Of a stretch of 22,803 nt of DNA, positions 13,841 through 22,048 are shown one piece after another. Origin of the DNA: Desulfobacterales bacterium C00003106 (GTDB taxonomy: Bacteria > Desulfobacterota > Desulfobacteria > Desulfobacterales > C00003106); the NCBI GenBank assembly GCA_001751015.1, contig MAXM01000166.1, positions 7,914 through 30,716 on the forward strand. The letters run 5' to 3'. Within the stretch, counting starts at the first letter, position 1. Each line of letters opens with the position of its first letter. The position numbers and the translations under genes are program-made. The notes below the pieces were generated by a model. It was not told where the DNA came from, searched no databases, and was given only the letters and a program-made list of their open reading frames with translations.

Positions 13841-15457
13841 TCAACTTTCCGACCTGTTTCGTTGTTTTTCGTGCCATCCGGCAAACAGGTTGTCAAAGTA
13901 TTTTCTATCTTCCAGCATCTCCCTCGTTATCTTGTAGGGCCCCTTGACATCCATGTAGTTCAGTGCGGACGCGCCAAAGAGCAACTTTTTGAGGCTCCGG
14001 GACACCTGCATGTTCTCTCGCCTTGCATACTGTTCCACATAGTCCTGCACATCTTCATCCAAGATAAGCTCAATGCCGTATTCTTTTCTGAAGTTTTCGG
14101 CAAAATCGACAAATGGGGATTTCTCAAGCATCTTCAAAAGGACGTCCTTTGGTCTTTCGCAAAGTTCTCTGACAACCTCCAGTTTTGTAAAATTCGAACC
14201 CGGAAGCTCAAACTGAAAATCCGTAAGGATATTCTCCCACGCGCTTACCAGCGCCCGGGCGCCTGTTTTCCGGTTTTCCGAGATCTCGGCTACATACTCA
14301 ACCGCTTCATCGGCAAACTCCACATCGATGTCAAATAAACTGAATTCCAGTTTGTACTGATTGAGAATTGAGTCTTCTGTCGCCTGCATAATGCGGATTA
14401 AATCGTTTTTTGACAGCAGATTAACAAATGTCCTTATTGGAGATCGGCCGATCAACTCAGGGAGAAGCCCGAATTTAACGTAGTCCTCGGCCTCGGCTTC
14501 CTTGTAGTAATTTCTCAATTGATCCTTGCCGGTTTTGTCCTTGTCTGCGGTAAATCCCTTGATTACTATGCTCCCGTCTTCCTGCACCCGTCCCTTGTGT
14601 TGCAGCCGCTTTTTTACAATCGATTCCAGGTTGTCGCCGGGTCTTTCAAATGATCCGCCCAGGATAAAAAGTATGTTTTCCGTGCTGATCATGCTTTCCT
14701 GTTTGTCGGTCTTTTTTCCTCTTTGCCGGTCGATCGCTTCCTGAATCTGTGAAGCAGCAGATAACGGGTTGTTTATGGGCACAAGCTTTCTTTCTATGAG
14801 TTTGAGCACCGAGCGTTGAAATCCTTCTCTTGAAATATCATACCCTCCCGCGCCCGTGTCTTTTGCCTTCTTGTCGATCTCGTCTACAAATATCAAGCCC
14901 CCGTATTTCGTTATGAAGCGTGCCTGCTCTTCTCTGTTATGCCCCGGGGCCATATCAATAAGCTCTCGAATCATGTCGTCGGCGCTCTTGCCTACATAGC
15001 CCGCCTCGGTATAATCTGTTGCATCAATTATGAGCGTGGGAACCTGGAGGAGGTCCCCCAGGACCTCGACGCAATAGGTCTTGCCGCTTCCGGAAGGCCC
15101 GGAAGTGATCGTGTTTTTCTTTCGAAATCTCTTGACCGTCTTGTCGTCCGGATGCTCGCCAAGGTGCTTTATCATGGCAAAATGATAAGCAGCCGCAATG
15201 GAGAGCCTTTTCTTGTATTTTTCCTGTCCAATGACAAACTTGTCTAAGTGTTTCTTGATTTCAGTCGGGGTATAGATCGCGGGCGCCGGCTGCGCAGCGC
15301 TCTTTTTACTCGGCCCGAACTTCTGATCCAGGAACGCCTTTGATGCCTCGCCGGCCTTGTCCTGCGCATCAAGGTATGCCTTGGTTGCCTCTTCTTCAGA
15401 GCAACTATAATCATTCATTATCTGAGTTACGCTATCTCTCGGAATTGATATCTTCAT
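13841..15457 (-). CDS. ClpX-like AAA+ ATPase without zinc-binding domain
   Basis: A 538-aa protein of the ClpX/HslU group of AAA+ unfoldases. Seen: the ClpX-type entry IKKHLDKFVIGQEKYKKRL (67-85), Walker A GPSGSGKT (120-127), the pore loop GYVG (153-156), Walker B LIFVDEID (188-195), LLPELIGRSPI (331-341) and sensor-2 Arg401 in TGARAL. ClpX is usually about 420 aa. This protein lacks the Cys4 zinc domain (one Cys in the first 60 residues) and the IGFG ClpP-docking tripeptide in the expected loop (281-305). It has an insert near 228-258 and about 80 extra C-terminal residues. ATG 15457 has GAGGAAAG in front; GTG 15484 would overlap the ubiD stop. It is a diverged unfoldase or remodeller of unknown substrate, last in the ubi operon and 9 bp from the convergent sigma gene. 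Confidence 0.85.
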   Translation of the reverse strand: MKISIPRDSVTQIMNDYSCSEEEATKAYLDAQDKAGEASKAFLDQKFGPSKKSAAQPAPAIYTPTEIKKHLDKFVIGQEKYKKRLSIAAAYHFAMIKHLGEHPDDKTVKRFRKKNTITSGPSGSGKTYCVEVLGDLLQVPTLIIDATDYTEAGYVGKSADDMIRELIDMAPGHNREEQARFITKYGGLIFVDEIDKKAKDTGAGGYDISREGFQRSVLKLIERKLVPINNPLSAASQIQEAIDRQRGKKTDKQESMISTENILFILGGSFERPGDNLESIVKKRLQHKGRVQEDGSIVIKGFTADKDKTGKDQLRNYYKEAEAEDYVKFGLLPELIGRSPIRTFVNLLSKNDLIRIMQATEDSILNQYKLEFSLFDIDVEFADEAVEYVAEISENRKTGARALVSAWENILTDFQFELPGSNFTKLEVVRELCERPKDVLLKMLEKSPFVDFAENFRKEYGIELILDEDVQDYVEQYARRENMQVSRSLKKLLFGASALNYMDVKGPYKITREMLEDRKYFDNLFAGWHEKQRNRSES

Positions 15458-15480
15458 TTTTCTTTCCTCTTCTTCCGTGT

Positions 15481-17274
15481 TCACTGTTCCATCAGGATAT
15501 CATCCGGCCATTTCCTCGTATATCCTTCCGCAGGACCCTTCCGACATGCATCTACTATCAGACGGTTTTCCTTTCGATAGAAATCCCTTTCAGGGTCAAC
15601 ATTATTAAACAGTTTCCATAAGACCAGGGAGCTGTCTGAAAGCTCGATTTCCTTGTCATACAGGATCATTATATTATAATTCTCCAATTCCTTTATCTCT
15701 TGCAATCCCCGGGCAAAATAATCCCCCCCCCGTTCCGGGGTCTTATCAACTCCAAAGAGAATAATCCGGTTTTTCCCCGGTTCATCAAGAGGATAACATG
15801 ATACAATTCCTTTAAGCGACCTCCCGGCCAGCTCGATTCCCTGCATCGGGCTGAGGGACACGGAAGGGATTTGGACGTCAGTATGCTTTTTTCTGTCAGG
15901 CTCTCCCGGGACTCGGGTTGTCAGGTCTATCCCTATTTTTGCGCCGAAAAGGGGATTGGCAGCGGAATGATCCAGCACGTCCAGCACCCCGCGGATTATC
16001 CAAATATCGGAATCAATATCGGTGCGCCGGATCAGCTCTCTTAAGACTGCGCGCGGGTCTTTGGGGTCAACTGCTTCGTCCACCACCACGATCGCTTTGC
16101 AAAAGGACATCTGGCCCTGTCCCCACAATCCGCTCATCAGTTTTTGAGCCTGTCCGGGATATTCCTTTTCGGCTGATACGATCACGATGTTGTGAAAGAC
16201 CCCTTCCCATGGAAACCAGTAGTCCCTGATTTCAGGAAACATGCTTTTTAGAAGCGGAAGGAAAAGCCTTTCCGTGGCCTTTGCGAGATAACAATCCTCC
16301 ATGGGGGGCCGACCTACGAGCGTGGCGCTGTAGATTGCATCCCTGCGGTGTGTAATGGCGGTTACATGAAATACGGGATAGAGGTCAACCGGGGAATAAT
16401 AACCTGTGTGATCACCAAATGGGCCCTCCGCACGCGTCTCACCGGGGTCCACATATCCTTCGAGGACAAACTCCGCCTCTGCCGGCACTTCGAGGTCAAC
16501 GGTGAGACACCTTGTTCGATATACCGGTTTTTGACGGATAAACCCCGCAAGTATCATTTCATCAATCCCCCTGGGAAGCGGGGCGGTTGCAGCATAGGTT
16601 GTTGCGGGGTCCGTGCCCACGGCGACTGCAACCGGCATCCTCTTTTTCGCCCTGCAATATTCGTTGTAGTAGTGGGAGCCGTCTTTGTGGATATGCCAGT
16701 GCATCCCCGTTGTGTTTCTGTCAAAAATCTGCATCCGGTACATCCCTGCGTTCTGCTTCCCCGTAACCAGACTCCGGGTAAAGACCAGAGGCAGCGTAAC
16801 AAACGGACCTCCGTCCAGGGGCCAGCAGTGGAGGACCGGAATGGTCGAAAGGTCAACCTCTTTTCCCGTATGCACGACCTCCTGACAGGGAGGATGCGGC
16901 TTTCTGTGCCTGCGCGGGAAGAACTGCGTCATGGCAAGGCCGGATGACACAAGATGAAAAAACTGCCGCATATTTTCCGGCGGGCCCATATTGAGCAGCT
17001 TTTCTATCCTCTCTCCGAGCTGATCAAGATGGTCCACACCGAGCGCCTGGCAGATGCGGCGTGGACTCCCAAACGCATTCGTCACCACGGGAAACGAGGA
17101 ACCCCTGACCTTCTCAAACAAGAGCGCCTTGCCGCCGTCAGGACTCTTTGATTCATGATCGGTGAACCTGCTGATTTCGAGATAGGAGGACACCTCTGTG
17201 CGAATCCTCTTTACATCTCCTTTGCTTTCAAGAAACTCGATAAATTCCCGCAGGTTATTATAACATGTCTTCAT
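15481..17274 (-). CDS. ubiD: UbiD-family prenylated-FMN decarboxylase
   Basis: It decarboxylates an aromatic acid with prenylated FMN and a divalent metal. In this cluster the substrate is probably a prenylated naphthoate of menaquinone synthesis (MqnL-like role), as inferred from the neighbouring UbiA-type and UbiX genes. The 597-aa protein is longer than E. coli UbiD (about 497 aa). It shows NAGMYRMQ (175-182) and VAVGTDP for cofactor binding, and the acid motif EGPFGDHTGYY at 283-293, followed by AIYSATLVGRPPMED. ATG 17274 is chosen because GGGAGGG lies 8 nt upstream, inside the end of ubiX. A longer reading from 17298 would lack a site. 4-Hydroxybenzoate or another aromatic acid is an alternative substrate. 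Confidence 0.9.
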   Translation of the reverse strand: MKTCYNNLREFIEFLESKGDVKRIRTEVSSYLEISRFTDHESKSPDGGKALLFEKVRGSSFPVVTNAFGSPRRICQALGVDHLDQLGERIEKLLNMGPPENMRQFFHLVSSGLAMTQFFPRRHRKPHPPCQEVVHTGKEVDLSTIPVLHCWPLDGGPFVTLPLVFTRSLVTGKQNAGMYRMQIFDRNTTGMHWHIHKDGSHYYNEYCRAKKRMPVAVAVGTDPATTYAATAPLPRGIDEMILAGFIRQKPVYRTRCLTVDLEVPAEAEFVLEGYVDPGETRAEGPFGDHTGYYSPVDLYPVFHVTAITHRRDAIYSATLVGRPPMEDCYLAKATERLFLPLLKSMFPEIRDYWFPWEGVFHNIVIVSAEKEYPGQAQKLMSGLWGQGQMSFCKAIVVVDEAVDPKDPRAVLRELIRRTDIDSDIWIIRGVLDVLDHSAANPLFGAKIGIDLTTRVPGEPDRKKHTDVQIPSVSLSPMQGIELAGRSLKGIVSCYPLDEPGKNRIILFGVDKTPERGGDYFARGLQEIKELENYNIMILYDKEIELSDSSLVLWKLFNNVDPERDFYRKENRLIVDACRKGPAEGYTRKWPDDILMEQ

Positions 17275-17279
17275 ACAGA

Positions 17280-17894
17280 TTACCCTCCCCGGCCCCATTC
17301 CCCAACCAGGTCCTGATCTATCTTCAACTGGTCGAGCACCCTGGCCACAACGAAATCAACAAGGTCGTTAATCTGCCCGGGATGAAAATAGAACCCGGGA
17401 GAGGGCGGCAGAATGACAGCCCCGGCCTTGTGCGCTGTGAGCATGTTCTCTAAATGAATTCTGTTAAGCGGGGTTTCACGGGGGACCAGGACAAGACGCC
17501 TCTTTTCCTTGAGACAGACGTCAGCGGCCCTTTCCACAAGGTTGACCGCGTATCCGGAGGCAACCGCCGCAAGCGTCTTCATGGAGCACGGAGCTATCGC
17601 CATCCCCTGGTGTCTGAACGAACCGCTGGCCACATCAGCAAGGAAGTCGTCAGGTTCATGTCTTATGAGGCGGGCGGCCTTGTGAAATCTGACATCTTCT
17701 TTTTCAAAAAGATCTTCAAGGTCTGAACCGTTATCAAATCCGAGTTCATGGGCCATCACGGTCTTTGCCTCCCTGGAGATAATCAGATGAACCTCCAGGG
17801 GCATACCGAGCAGCGCTTTCAAAAGCCGTATTCCGTAGATAGAACCGGACGCGCCGGAGATCGCGACTATTGTTCTGCTGGTGATATCCTTCAC
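17280..17894 (-). CDS. ubiX: Flavin prenyltransferase
   Basis: It attaches dimethylallyl phosphate to FMN, making the prenylated FMN used by UbiD. The protein is about 204 aa. It has the Rossmann-like GASGSIYGIRLL near the N-terminus, APCSMKTLAAVASG, the basic VPRETPLNRIHLENM and PPSPGFYFHPG. GTG 17894 is preferred: it overlaps the upstream stop as GTGA and has GGGGGA 7 nt before it. ATG 17909 would add five residues with no ribosome site. Only 5 nt separate it from ubiD, in line with its role as cofactor supplier. Confidence 0.93.
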   Translation of the reverse strand: MKDITSRTIVAISGASGSIYGIRLLKALLGMPLEVHLIISREAKTVMAHELGFDNGSDLEDLFEKEDVRFHKAARLIRHEPDDFLADVASGSFRHQGMAIAPCSMKTLAAVASGYAVNLVERAADVCLKEKRRLVLVPRETPLNRIHLENMLTAHKAGAVILPPSPGFYFHPGQINDLVDFVVARVLDQLKIDQDLVGEWGRGG

Positions 17895-18772
17895 AGGTGT
17901 TTCCCCCATTCGTCAAGAAAGACAGCAAGAAAGAGTATAATCGAGATCATGCTGTTTACGTTGAAAAAGGCAACCCGGATCTTTGAAAGGTCATCAGGAT
18001 TGATCAGACGATGTTCCAGTATCAGGAGAAATCCGATCACCCCCACAAGGACCATATAGACCGGCCCCATGTCAAAGACGGGACAGATGAGACACAGAAA
18101 TGAGAACGAAATTACGTGAAGCGCGGAAGATATACGCAAGGCCGTTTTGATCCCCCACCTCGCAGGCACTGAATAAAGCCCCGCCTTTTTGTCAAACTCC
18201 GTATCCTGACAGGAATAGAGGATATCAAATCCGGAGATATATGTCAGCAGAGCAAGACAAAGAACAAGAATCGAGGTCGAAAAACTCCCGGTGACAGCGA
18301 TCCATGCCCCGAGGGGTGCAAGGCTGATAGTAATTCCAAGATACAGATGGGAGAACCAGGTAAATCTTTTTGTGAATGAATAGGAAAAAAGGATCAGGAG
18401 TATCGGCGCGGAGATGTAGAAACAGAGCCGGTTAATCAGAAAGGACGAAAATATGAACAATACGGACGACGCCGCGACAAATAACGCGGCAGACCTCTTT
18501 GTGAGCGTGCCTGCCGGAATCGCTCTTGCAGATGTCCGGGGGTTCTTCGCGTCGATTTCAGCGTCTGTGAGACGATTAAAACCCATTGCCGCAGACCGCG
18601 CGCCAACCATAGCGAGAAGTATCAGAAAAAGAAGTCTGAATGTGACCGGATACTCCCGTTGCGCAAGCACAACGGACGCCAATGCAAATGGAAGGGCGAA
18701 GATGGTATGGCTGAACTTGATCATTCGCCCGTAGGTTACTATCCTGTGAAGCATAATGTTTTCCGTGTTCAA
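17891..18772 (-). CDS. ubiA: UbiA-family prenyltransferase, probably MqnP-type
   Basis: An integral-membrane prenyltransferase, 293 aa, that attaches a polyprenyl chain to an aromatic acid. Both magnesium/diphosphate motifs are present: NRLTDAEIDAKNPRT (N-x3-D-x3-D) after the second helix and DILYSCQDTEFD in the middle, followed by GLYSVPARWG. About eight hydrophobic segments make up the rest. In an anaerobe with UbiX and UbiD next to it, the likely substrate is 1,4-dihydroxy-6-naphthoate (futalosine menaquinone route, MqnP) rather than 4-hydroxybenzoate; the sequence alone does not prove it. The TTG start overlaps the rlmN stop as TTGA and has AAGGAGG 4 nt upstream. Confidence 0.9.
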   Translation of the reverse strand: MNTENIMLHRIVTYGRMIKFSHTIFALPFALASVVLAQREYPVTFRLLFLILLAMVGARSAAMGFNRLTDAEIDAKNPRTSARAIPAGTLTKRSAALFVAASSVLFIFSSFLINRLCFYISAPILLILFSYSFTKRFTWFSHLYLGITISLAPLGAWIAVTGSFSTSILVLCLALLTYISGFDILYSCQDTEFDKKAGLYSVPARWGIKTALRISSALHVISFSFLCLICPVFDMGPVYMVLVGVIGFLLILEHRLINPDDLSKIRVAFFNVNSMISIILFLAVFLDEWGKHL

Positions 18773-19803
18773 CCGGCCTCCTTGCGGCGGAGCTGTCCGC
18801 AGGCGGCGGATATGTCAGATCCCTTGCTGCGGCGTATCATAGCCGTATAGTGATGATCGGTCAGTATCTTCTGAAATGCGAGGATCTCTGATTCGGCGGG
18901 TTTTTGAAACTTTGTTTCCTCAAATGCATTAAAAGGGATCAGATTTATTTTCGCCCGGAGCGGGCGGAGAAGCTTTGCAAGTTGTTCTGCGTCCTCGGGA
19001 GAATCATTGATCCCTGAAATGAGTATGTATTCAAAGGTGATCATCCTGCGGCGGTCGAGCGGAAAAGCCCTGCAGGCATTGATGAGGGTTTCAAGCGGGT
19101 ACCTCCGGTTGACAGGCATAAGATATGTTCTTTTTTCATTGTCCGCCGCATTGAGGGACACCGCAAGATTCATATTGATCTCTCCTCCCAGACGTTCGAT
19201 CCCTGGTACCAGTCCCGCAGTGGAGAGCGTCACACGCCTGTTTGAGAATTGAAGCCCGTCTTCCGCCATAATGACCTTCAGGGCGGCCACTACGTTATCA
19301 TAGTTGGCAAGCGGCTCTCCCATGCCCATCAGCACAATATTTGACAGTCTTGCCTCCGAATCGAGTCCTTTTCTGATTTCCCATATCTGATTGACGATCT
19401 CCGATGAAACAAGGTCCCTTATAAACCCTCCCCTGCCGGTGAGACAAAACCGGCACCCTTGCGCACATCCAACCTGGCTGGAGATACAGAGGGTCCAGTG
19501 GTTTTTCTCCGGGATCAGGACGCTTTCAACGAGATTTCCATCTTTCAGTCTGAAGAGATACTTGCGGGAACCGTCAGTCGATTCCTCCACCCGGACGGTT
19601 TGCAGACGGGAGATACTGAATTCGTCGGAAAGCAGTCTCCTCAGATCTTTTGACAGGTCTGTCATTTTATCAAACGAATCAACATGTCTATGGAATATCC
19701 ATCGCAATACCTGTCCGGCCCTGTATGGCTTGATTTTCCTGTCTGCAAACCATTCCGAAAGGACCGCTCCGGAAAACGATTTTATGTCCTTTTTATGTTG
19801 CAT
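18769..19803 (-). CDS. rlmN: Dual-specificity RNA methyltransferase RlmN
   Basis: A radical-SAM enzyme that makes 2-methyladenosine at position 2503 of 23S rRNA and at A37 of some tRNAs. The 344-aa protein has the radical-SAM cluster motif Cys113-x3-Cys117-x2-Cys120 (GCAQGCRFCLTG), MGMGEPLANYDNV, and the methyl-carrier Cys335 (SDISAACGQL) near the end. ATG 19803 is preferred over the preceding TTG; AAGGA lies about 13 nt upstream. It is first in the minus-strand run; a UbiA-type gene follows with an overlapping stop. No clear promoter is seen in the upstream region. Confidence 0.95.
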   Translation of the reverse strand: MQHKKDIKSFSGAVLSEWFADRKIKPYRAGQVLRWIFHRHVDSFDKMTDLSKDLRRLLSDEFSISRLQTVRVEESTDGSRKYLFRLKDGNLVESVLIPEKNHWTLCISSQVGCAQGCRFCLTGRGGFIRDLVSSEIVNQIWEIRKGLDSEARLSNIVLMGMGEPLANYDNVVAALKVIMAEDGLQFSNRRVTLSTAGLVPGIERLGGEINMNLAVSLNAADNEKRTYLMPVNRRYPLETLINACRAFPLDRRRMITFEYILISGINDSPEDAEQLAKLLRPLRAKINLIPFNAFEETKFQKPAESEILAFQKILTDHHYTAMIRRSKGSDISAACGQLRRKEAG

Positions 19804-20205
19804 CAAAAAGCGGATTTCCTTAGGGTTCGCTCAAAAATAAATTTGCATTTTCAGGGGTCGAGGCACTCACATGGCGATGAGAGTAACTGCCCCCAAAAGA
19901 TTTGACCTCAACAGATTCATACCACATGATGAATCGTTTTTTAAGACAATTTGGTTTATCGTGGATTAGTGTGGAAATCTTCGGCCCTGATTATGCTTTC
20001 GGTTGTTTCAAAGATTAGATAGTTTTCACACTGATCCGCGATGAATCGACAATTTTCACGTGCAAAAAGCCGCATCTGCTCATCCATGCCGCTTGTTCGA
20101 ATGGAAACCCAAATTGAGCGATTCCTGCAGCGCAGGGAACCATCCACAACCCACAACCGAACGCACGTTGCAAAACCGGGTTGATTCTGGTATGTGTTTA
20201 TAGTG
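19804..20205. repeat. Gene-free, inverted-repeat-bearing intergenic region
   Basis: About 400 bp between the divergent rlmN and maf genes. A 7-bp hairpin GATTCAT/ATGAATC (19914-19935) is followed by a T-run (19937-19942). Next come two imperfect inverted arms, roughly 19953-19981 and 20011-20048. They share GGAT-N-AGTGTG-N-AA, AATCTT/AAGATT and a diverged TTTATCGTGG / CCGCGATGAA, and nearly all mismatches are transitions. A minus-strand reading frame runs through it to a stop at 19956, but most of it overlaps maf, and it looks like the translation of a repeat. A 32-codon plus-strand frame starts at 19871. I see no promoter or gene I would stand by; a decayed mobile element or dispersed repeat is most likely. 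Confidence 0.45.
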
Positions 20206-20814
20206 ATGAACTTTCCTTTCCAGTTGCCTGAATTGATTCTTGCTTCAACATCGCCGAGGCGGCGTGACTTGCTGAAAAGGGCAGGGCTCGTCTTTTCAAT
20301 AGTTCCAAGCAGCGTCGATGAGACGAGTGTTGTAGAAAGTTCTCCGACCCGGCGCGTAAAGAGGCTTTCAGAGGCCAAGGCTGCTGATGTTGCGCGGCAA
20401 TATCCGAAAAGCTGGGTGCTCGGAGCCGATACAATTGTCGTTATCGGGGAGAAAATCCTCGGCAAACCGGAAGATCCTGATCATGCGCGTAGAATGTTGC
20501 AACGGTTAAGTGGCAGGGGGCATAACGTATTGACCGGGTATTGCCTGATCAATCGGAGACTCGACCGATTTTTTTCTGAGGTGACAGAGACGGAAGTTGA
20601 ATTCAAGAGACTCACAGAAGAGGAAATTGAATGGTATATTCAGACAGGAGAGCCATTTGACAAGGCAGGAGGGTACGCAATACAGGGCAGGGGCGCATTT
20701 CTGGTCAGGCGCGTCTCCGGGTCGGTTACCAATGTCATTGGCCTTCCTCTTTGCGAGGTAATTGAAACGCTGAAGGAGTGTTTTTTGTCTGATGTCATAC
20801 AAGATTCAAGATAA
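20206..20814 (+). CDS. maf: Maf-family nucleoside triphosphate pyrophosphatase (YhdE type)
   Basis: A cytosolic house-cleaning enzyme that hydrolyses dTTP, UTP and modified pyrimidine triphosphates. The protein is about 202 aa. It has LILASTSPRRRDLL at the N-terminus, the catalytic GADTIV with Asp75, GHNVLTGY, and GYAIQGRGAFLV (156-167) followed by NVIGLPL. The GYAIQG form points to the YhdE rather than the YceF subgroup. ATG 20206 is preferred; GTG codons at 20194 and 20203 are in frame, and none has a good ribosome site. The end overlaps yggS by 23 nt. Confidence 0.92.
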   Translation: MNFPFQLPELILASTSPRRRDLLKRAGLVFSIVPSSVDETSVVESSPTRRVKRLSEAKAADVARQYPKSWVLGADTIVVIGEKILGKPEDPDHARRMLQRLSGRGHNVLTGYCLINRRLDRFFSEVTETEVEFKRLTEEEIEWYIQTGEPFDKAGGYAIQGRGAFLVRRVSGSVTNVIGLPLCEVIETLKECFLSDVIQDSR

Positions 20815-21496
20815 TCTGACATTGATCAAGGCAAGGATAAGGGCTGCCGCTCTCCGGGCAAACCGCGATCCGGCGAGGGTCCGTTTGATAGCGGCAAGCA
20901 AGACGGTCTCTTGTGACGGCATCAGGGAGGCGGTTGTGGCAGGGATCACCGCGTTTGGCGAAAACTATATCCAGGAAGCAAGATCCAAGATTGAGTCGGT
21001 CGGCCGCACCGATATCTCATGGCATCTTATCGGCCATCTCCAGACCAACAAGGCAAAATACGCAGTCCGGCTCTTTGACATGATCCATTCGATAGACAGC
21101 TTGAATCTGGCCCGGGAAGTGGACAAACGAGCAGGAAAGGAAAAAAAGGTCCTGCCTGTGCTTATCCAGGTCAATATTGCGGGCGAGGCGAGCAAGTCCG
21201 GCATCTGCCCTGCGGATGCGATCTCTCTTGTCCGGGAGATTGCAACCCTTGAGAATCTTTCCGTCCGTGGTCTGATGACCATGCCCCCGTATTTTAACGA
21301 ACCTGAGAAGGTCCGCCCCTATTTCAGGGAACTGAAGAATCTCCAGGCTATAATCAGGAAGGAAAAGATACCTGCAATCCGCATGGAAGAACTTTCCATG
21401 GGGATGACCGGCGATTTTGAGGCTGCTGTGGAGGAGGGAGCAACCATGGTTCGGATCGGGACAGCTATTTTTGGGGTTCGAATGCAGGTCCGATGA
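20792..21496 (+). CDS. yggS: YggS-family pyridoxal-phosphate homeostasis protein
   Basis: A 234-aa single-domain PLP-binding barrel (PLPBP/PROSC family) with no known enzymatic reaction; it keeps free PLP and amino-acid pools balanced. The PLP lysine is Lys37 in LIAASKTV. GENYIQEA, WHLIGHLQTNK, the SKSGI segment and the C-terminal SMGMTGDFEAAVEEGATMVRIG phosphate-binding region are all present. AAGGAG (about 20773) is 14 nt before the ATG. The start lies inside maf, and the stop overlaps queH as ATGA. Confidence 0.94.
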   Translation: MSYKIQDNLTLIKARIRAAALRANRDPARVRLIAASKTVSCDGIREAVVAGITAFGENYIQEARSKIESVGRTDISWHLIGHLQTNKAKYAVRLFDMIHSIDSLNLAREVDKRAGKEKKVLPVLIQVNIAGEASKSGICPADAISLVREIATLENLSVRGLMTMPPYFNEPEKVRPYFRELKNLQAIIRKEKIPAIRMEELSMGMTGDFEAAVEEGATMVRIGTAIFGVRMQVR

Positions 21497-22035
21497 AGGT
21501 CTTACTCCATATATGCTGCGCGCCTTGCGCTATCTATTGCCTGAACGCACTCCGATCAGAGTCGTTTCGTGTCCTTGGTTTTTTCTACAACCATAATATC
21601 CATCCATACCAGGAATATGTCCGCAGACGCGACACCTTGAAAACCTATGCGGACCAGGTTGACCTAAAGGTCATCTATCAGGATGAATACGACCTTGAAA
21701 CCTTTTTGCAAAATGTGGTCTTTCGAGAGACTGACAGGTGCTCTTATTGTTATCATTCACGGCTGAAATACGCCGCAATCGTCGCACGGCGGGGCAAATT
21801 CGACTATTTTACCACAACACTCCTGTATAGCAAGTTTCAAAAACATGACCTGATCCGCTCGATCGGGGAAAACATTGCAGCGGAACAGGGCGTTCCTTTC
21901 TTGTACAGGGATTTCAGAAAAGGCTGGAAACAGGGAATCCGGATCTCAAAAGAACTGAAGATGTACCGCCAGCAATACTGCGGCTGTATTTACAGCGAAA
22001 AAGACCGGTACTGCAAAAAACCGCTTCCGCATTGA
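21493..22035 (+). CDS. queH: Epoxyqueuosine reductase QueH
   Basis: It reduces epoxyqueuosine to queuosine in tRNA, the last step of that modification; QueH is the non-cobalamin alternative to QueG, common in anaerobes. The 180-aa protein carries all family cysteines: HICCAPC (Cys8, 9, 12), RCSYCYHSRL (Cys83, 86) and YCGCIYSEKDRY (Cys163, 165), which bind an Fe-S cluster and an additional iron. The start overlaps the yggS stop (ATGA). A convergent kinase gene ends 14 nt after it; no terminator is visible. Confidence 0.93.
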   Translation: MKVLLHICCAPCAIYCLNALRSESFRVLGFFYNHNIHPYQEYVRRRDTLKTYADQVDLKVIYQDEYDLETFLQNVVFRETDRCSYCYHSRLKYAAIVARRGKFDYFTTTLLYSKFQKHDLIRSIGENIAAEQGVPFLYRDFRKGWKQGIRISKELKMYRQQYCGCIYSEKDRYCKKPLPH

Positions 22036-22048
22036 CACCGAACCTTTT

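Noticed and set aside
15717..15740. Run of Cs in ubiD (about 15726-15731) as a frameshift
   Set aside because: The reading frame stays open and homologous on both sides.
16348..16947. Plus-strand open frame of 199 codons
   Set aside because: It lies wholly inside ubiD on the other strand, whose UbiD motifs are unambiguous; rich in Arg, Cys and Pro with no recognisable domain.
19956..20465. Minus-strand open frame of 169 codons in front of and inside maf
   Set aside because: The 5' half is antisense to maf's conserved N-terminus, and the 3' half coincides with the inverted-repeat region, so it is probably not a gene.
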